Shown: positions 7,427-9,451 of the stretch, one piece after another | How positions within the stretch are numbered: the stretch's first letter is position 1 | Layout: each line of letters starts with the position of its first letter | Origin: an uncultured Oscillospiraceae bacterium | Lineage (GTDB): Bacteria; Bacillota; Clostridia; Oscillospirales; Ruminococcaceae | Direction: 5' to 3' | NCBI GenBank assembly: GCA_900556525.1 | Contig: USOZ01000052.1 | Location: 1 to 9,451, forward strand | Length of the DNA stretch: 9,451 nucleotides | Translations under genes and position numbers: made by a program | The notes under the pieces: model-generated | What the model was told of the DNA's origin: nothing | Databases searched by the model: none | What the model saw: only the letters and a program-made list of their open reading frames with translations

Positions 7427-7471
7427 AAGTAAGTCGGCGGCATAACAATGTTGCGGGAAAGGAAATGCACA

Positions 7472-8581
7472 ATGAAAAACAAGCACGTTTTAAACGTATT
7501 TTCGCTATTGGCGGCGGTTTGCATAGCCGCAGGGTGCAATGGAAGCACGGCGGAAACGACTGAGGCAACAGGAACACAAGACGCGGCTGTGCAGACAACT
7601 GCTACTGAATCCGAAAACGTCTTAATTCCTAAATCCGTGGAATTGGGCGATCGTTCATATGACGCACAAACGGAAGAACTGACGTTGTACATAAACAATG
7701 AAACGGACGTAAGCGATTTATCGCTTATGAAAAACTTGAAGAGGCTGGGTTTGTGTTCGGCTGTTCCCGAAAAAGATATTGAATGTCTCGGATATGAGAG
7801 CATAAAAGATCTGTCGTCGCTGGAATCGCTGTCGTTGGAGAATGTTGTTTTCAGAAATGAAAGTGGATATGATTTTGCCTTTCTTAATTCGCTGCCAAAT
7901 CTTAATGATATTTCGGTCAATCTGGACAGTTCTGTTGATTTTGAATGTTTAGCAGATATTGAAAATCTGACAAAGCTGACGTTAAACATTGACGGGGAAA
8001 TTGACGTTTCGGGCATAGGCAAACTGAAAAATCTTTCCGAGCTGAAGCTGATAAACAAGTCGATTTATGATTACGGAAACGTAAAAAATATCGGCAGCAT
8101 TTCGGAAACAGAAAAGCTCAGAAGCCTGTCGTTATATCTGGTTCGGTTCGATGAAAGCTATGGCATGAAATTTGATTTTTTATATGAAATTCCCGCTCTT
8201 GAGAAAGTGGAACTCGGTTGGTATGTTCTGGACGACTGGACTTTTTTAAACAATCTCACCAATATAGAAGACCTGACATTATTTCGATGTAATATTGACA
8301 ACACAGAGTTTGTTAATGAGATGAGCTCCTTGAAAAATCTTGCATTGACCAACACGAAGATAACGAATTACGACTGTTTGAACGACAATTATTCTGTTGA
8401 AAATTTATCGCTGGTCGAAAACGGCATGACAGGTTCCGACTACGATTTTTCGGGAATATCACACTTGAAAAAATTAAAACGCTTGTTCGTTTGTGAAAAC
8501 CCGGTGGACAAGGAAAAGTACGATCGCGGCATTGAAGCTGTTAAGTCGGCATTGCCGGATTGTGAAATAACCGAATATTAA
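7472..8581 (+). CDS. leucine-rich-repeat lipoprotein
   Basis: Predicted surface lipoprotein of 369 residues. Residues 1-21 form a lipoprotein signal (MKNK, a hydrophobic core VFSLLAAVCI, then AAGC) with Cys22 as the likely lipidated residue. A Thr/Ala/Glu-rich linker (about 23-50) follows. From about 66 to 340 there are LRR units about 22-30 residues apart, for example MKNLKRLGL, LSSLESLSLENV, IENLTKLTLNI, LKNLSELKL, LTNIEDLTLFRCNI, MSSLKNLALTNTKI and HLKKLKRLFVCENP. The end, GIEAVKSALPDCEI, is a closing pattern often seen in LRR proteins of gut Clostridia. LRR proteins usually bind other proteins; the partner is unknown. ATG 7472 is chosen for AAAGGA at 7458-7463; ATG 7448 has no such site and would spoil the signal peptide. 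The gene is visibly richer in A and T codons than its neighbours, suggesting separate ancestry. Its stop overlaps a MITE end. Confidence 0.88.
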   Translation: MKNKHVLNVFSLLAAVCIAAGCNGSTAETTEATGTQDAAVQTTATESENVLIPKSVELGDRSYDAQTEELTLYINNETDVSDLSLMKNLKRLGLCSAVPEKDIECLGYESIKDLSSLESLSLENVVFRNESGYDFAFLNSLPNLNDISVNLDSSVDFECLADIENLTKLTLNIDGEIDVSGIGKLKNLSELKLINKSIYDYGNVKNIGSISETEKLRSLSLYLVRFDESYGMKFDFLYEIPALEKVELGWYVLDDWTFLNNLTNIEDLTLFRCNIDNTEFVNEMSSLKNLALTNTKITNYDCLNDNYSVENLSLVENGMTGSDYDFSGISHLKKLKRLFVCENPVDKEKYDRGIEAVKSALPDCEITEY

Positions 8582-8764
8582 GGAAGCGCTGAATAAATCG
8601 CGGCACGCATCTTGCTTGCATATTTTCCGCTAGATTGCACGAAAATTCCTTGAAATACATCAAGTATTCCTGCGTCGTTTTCATGCAATCACTGGGGGCG
8701 TCTTCCGCCTACGAAAAATCTGTCTGCGCGATCTGCATACCCGATTTAATCAGCACTTCCTTAA
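8578..8764. mobile_element. 187-bp MITE-like element with terminal inverted repeats
   Basis: The outer 23 bases (8578-8600 and 8742-8764) are inverted repeats matching at 21 of 23 positions, of the form TTAAGGAAGYGCTGAWTAAA. A TA dinucleotide sits at each end (8579-8580 and 8762-8763), as expected for target duplication by IS630/Tc1-mariner-type transposases. Inside, 8633-8645 and 8678-8690 pair at 12 of 13 positions, and CTTGA at 8649-8653 pairs with TCAAG at 8660-8664, so the middle can fold into a hairpin. No transposase or credible protein is encoded. A full-length autonomous partner would be elsewhere in the genome. This explains most of the gap between the lipoprotein gene and spoVM; in 8765-8835 I see only AT-rich sequence with an imperfect direct repeat (TTCGGGACA and TTCGGACA). 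Confidence 0.8.
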
Positions 8765-8835
8765 AATGCACGGCATTCGTTTTCTGTTCGGGACATTTTA
8801 CATCTTATCACGTTTTTTTCGGACAAACAAGGACA

Positions 8836-8916
8836 TTACGCCGAGCGCCTGATCCCAAAAATCAGTTTAAAGAACCACGCGAACGCTTTCGGACTTTTCA
8901 TGACAACGACTTTCAT
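8836..8916 (-). CDS. spoVM: stage V sporulation protein SpoVM
   Basis: A 26-residue peptide, exactly the length of Bacillus subtilis SpoVM. It begins MKVVVMKSPKAF and ends FGIRRSA. Residues that align with the Bacillus protein without gaps include Met1, Lys2, Lys7, the helix-kinking Pro9, Lys10, Gly21 and a basic C-terminal end. SpoVM is an amphipathic helix that senses the curved forespore membrane and anchors the spore coat ATPase SpoIVA; it also affects FtsH. The Shine-Dalgarno AAGGAG (8933-8928) lies 11 bases from ATG 8916. It is on the same strand as, and downstream of, rsgA; in Bacillus the gene is also found a few genes after rsgA. In sporulating relatives the gene is made in the mother cell under sigma-E, but I could not identify such a promoter here. 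It indicates an endospore former. Confidence 0.9.
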   Translation of the reverse strand: MKVVVMKSPKAFAWFFKLIFGIRRSA

Positions 8917-8963
8917 AGTTATGTACACTCCTTATCTATATTTCCGCGTAAAGCGGAGAATGG

Positions 8964-9119
8964 CTAACACCTGCGGATGATCACGATTCCTATAACGATA
9001 AAAATTCCCGCGATAAGGAACAGCAAAAAACGGTAGGAAAGGCAGCAAAGGCACATAAGACCAAGAAAAATAAGCACGGCAGCAAAAACCGACTTCCCGC
9101 AGTTTCTCCGATTTCTCAA
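8964..9119 (-). CDS. small cysteine-containing membrane protein
   Basis: A 51-residue protein read from TTG 9119. It starts MRNRRNCGKS (basic), then has two hydrophobic stretches, VFAAVLIFLGLMCLCCL and FLLFLIAGIFIVIGIVII, separated by SYR, and ends RRC. This suggests a membrane hairpin with basic, cytoplasm-facing ends (positive-inside rule). The start is chosen because GGGAGGG (9132-9126) lies six bases upstream. A TTG at 9146 is in frame but lies in the terminator stem. I recall similar short proteins starting with MRN and rich in Cys near spore or cell-envelope genes of Clostridia, but I cannot assign a function. It lies between rsgA and spoVM, so a sporulation link is possible but not shown. 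The Shine-Dalgarno follows directly after the T tract of the rsgA terminator. Confidence 0.65.
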   Translation of the reverse strand: MRNRRNCGKSVFAAVLIFLGLMCLCCLSYRFLLFLIAGIFIVIGIVIIRRC

Positions 9120-9134
9120 TCCAAGCCCTCCCGT

Positions 9135-9168
9135 AAAAAAACTCAAGCAGCCTAAAAAAGCTGCTTGA
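9135..9168 (-). terminator. intrinsic terminator after rsgA
   Basis: On the minus strand a perfect 9-bp stem TCAAGCAGC/GCTGCTTGA (9168-9160 with 9151-9143) encloses an 8-base T-rich loop and is followed after two bases by seven T residues (9141-9135). It begins about 30 bases after the rsgA stop. There is no T tract in the other direction, so it serves the minus strand only. Confidence 0.85.
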
Positions 9169-9196
9169 TATACTGTATTCGATTGTCGATTTTTTG

Positions 9197-9451
9197 TTAC
9201 TTTTTTTCAAGTTCGGAAAGCTCGCCGAAAATTCTCTCGTAATTGCGGTAGCGGCTTTCTGAGATCTCCCCCGCTTCAAGCGCCTCTCGAACCCCGCAGC
9301 CCATTTCTTTCAAATGAACGCAGTCCGCAAACCTGCAATCCTTTCCCGAAAATTCGCGAAAACAGCCTTTAAGGTCCTTTTTCTGAATATTCGCGTATCT
9401 GCCGATCTCAACGGTCGAAAATCCGGGCGTGTCGGCGATATAACCGCCGTG
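9197..9451 (-). CDS. rsgA: ribosome small subunit-dependent GTPase A, C-terminal part
   Basis: The C-terminal 84 residues of RsgA (YloQ/YjeQ), a circularly permuted GTPase that helps mature the 30S ribosomal subunit. The 5' part lies beyond the window. The visible part starts HGGYIADTPGFSTVEI, which contains the G3 motif DTPG and switch region. It is followed by the zinc-binding knuckle: a Cys in KGCFREF, then CRFADCVHLKEMGC, which gives the Cys-x4-Cys-x-His-x5-Cys spacing typical of RsgA. The protein ends GELSELEKK. Length and motif order fit a normal C-terminus, with no sign of decay. It is followed by a strong terminator and then by two small genes on the same strand, the second being spoVM. 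In Bacillus it lies in the prpC-prkC-rsgA-rpe-thiN-spoVM cluster; here rpe and thiN are not between rsgA and spoVM. Confidence 0.93.
   Translation of the reverse strand, partial: HGGYIADTPGFSTVEIGRYANIQKKDLKGCFREFSGKDCRFADCVHLKEMGCGVREALEAGEISESRYRNYERIFGELSELEKK

Noticed and set aside
7420..8058. Minus-strand 212-codon frame over the lipoprotein gene
   Set aside because: Its Ser/Phe-rich translation mirrors the LRR repeats, which are clearly coding on the plus strand.
8944..8956. Short hairpin CCGC/GCGG between spoVM and the small membrane gene
   Set aside because: The stem is only four or five pairs and has no T tract, too weak to call a terminator.
8635..8967. Forward 110-codon open frame
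   Set aside because: It starts inside the MITE, runs antisense to spoVM and has no protein-like pattern or good ribosome site.

Overview
The window looks like chromosomal DNA from an uncultured, spore-forming, low-to-mid GC Clostridia, most like the Oscillospiraceae/Ruminococcaceae. The evidence is a Clostridia-type Mur ligase next to ddl, a 26-codon spoVM gene beside rsgA, purine-rich Shine-Dalgarno sites of the AAAGGA type, and tightly packed genes. This placement is inferred from gene content and protein style, not from a database search.

Left part (about 93-4831, + strand): five tightly linked genes, probably one operon. They encode a MurF-like Mur ligase, D-alanine--D-alanine ligase, a 70-residue protein of unknown function, an RluA-family pseudouridine synthase, and an ApgM-family protein (cofactor-independent phosphoglycerate mutase or a homoserine kinase of the same fold). 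Gaps are short and three joints overlap or nearly overlap (ATGA or TGATG), so translational coupling is likely. The first two genes supply and use D-Ala-D-Ala for peptidoglycan precursors. A hairpin terminator follows at 4836-4886. The extreme 5' end looks abnormal: its first 23 bases repeat a stretch inside the Mur ligase gene.

Middle part (4924-6974, + strand): a MATE-family exporter and a HAD-family hydrolase 14 bases apart.

Accessory part (about 6975-8764): a minus-strand remnant of what may be a TetR-type regulator, cut at a 53-bp palindromic element; an AT-richer gene for a secreted leucine-rich-repeat lipoprotein; and a 187-bp MITE-like element whose terminal inverted repeat overlaps the lipoprotein stop codon. 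The 53-bp element has the same ends and is probably an internally deleted copy of the 187-bp one. The two elements bracket the lipoprotein gene.

Right part (8836-9451, - strand): spoVM (26 aa), a 51-aa membrane protein that probably starts at TTG, an intrinsic terminator, and the C-terminal 84 residues of the ribosome-assembly GTPase RsgA, which runs off the window. In Bacillus, spoVM also lies close to rsgA.

I found no CRISPR array, tRNA, rRNA or clear defence system. The most novel material is the MITE family and what it did to neighbouring genes.
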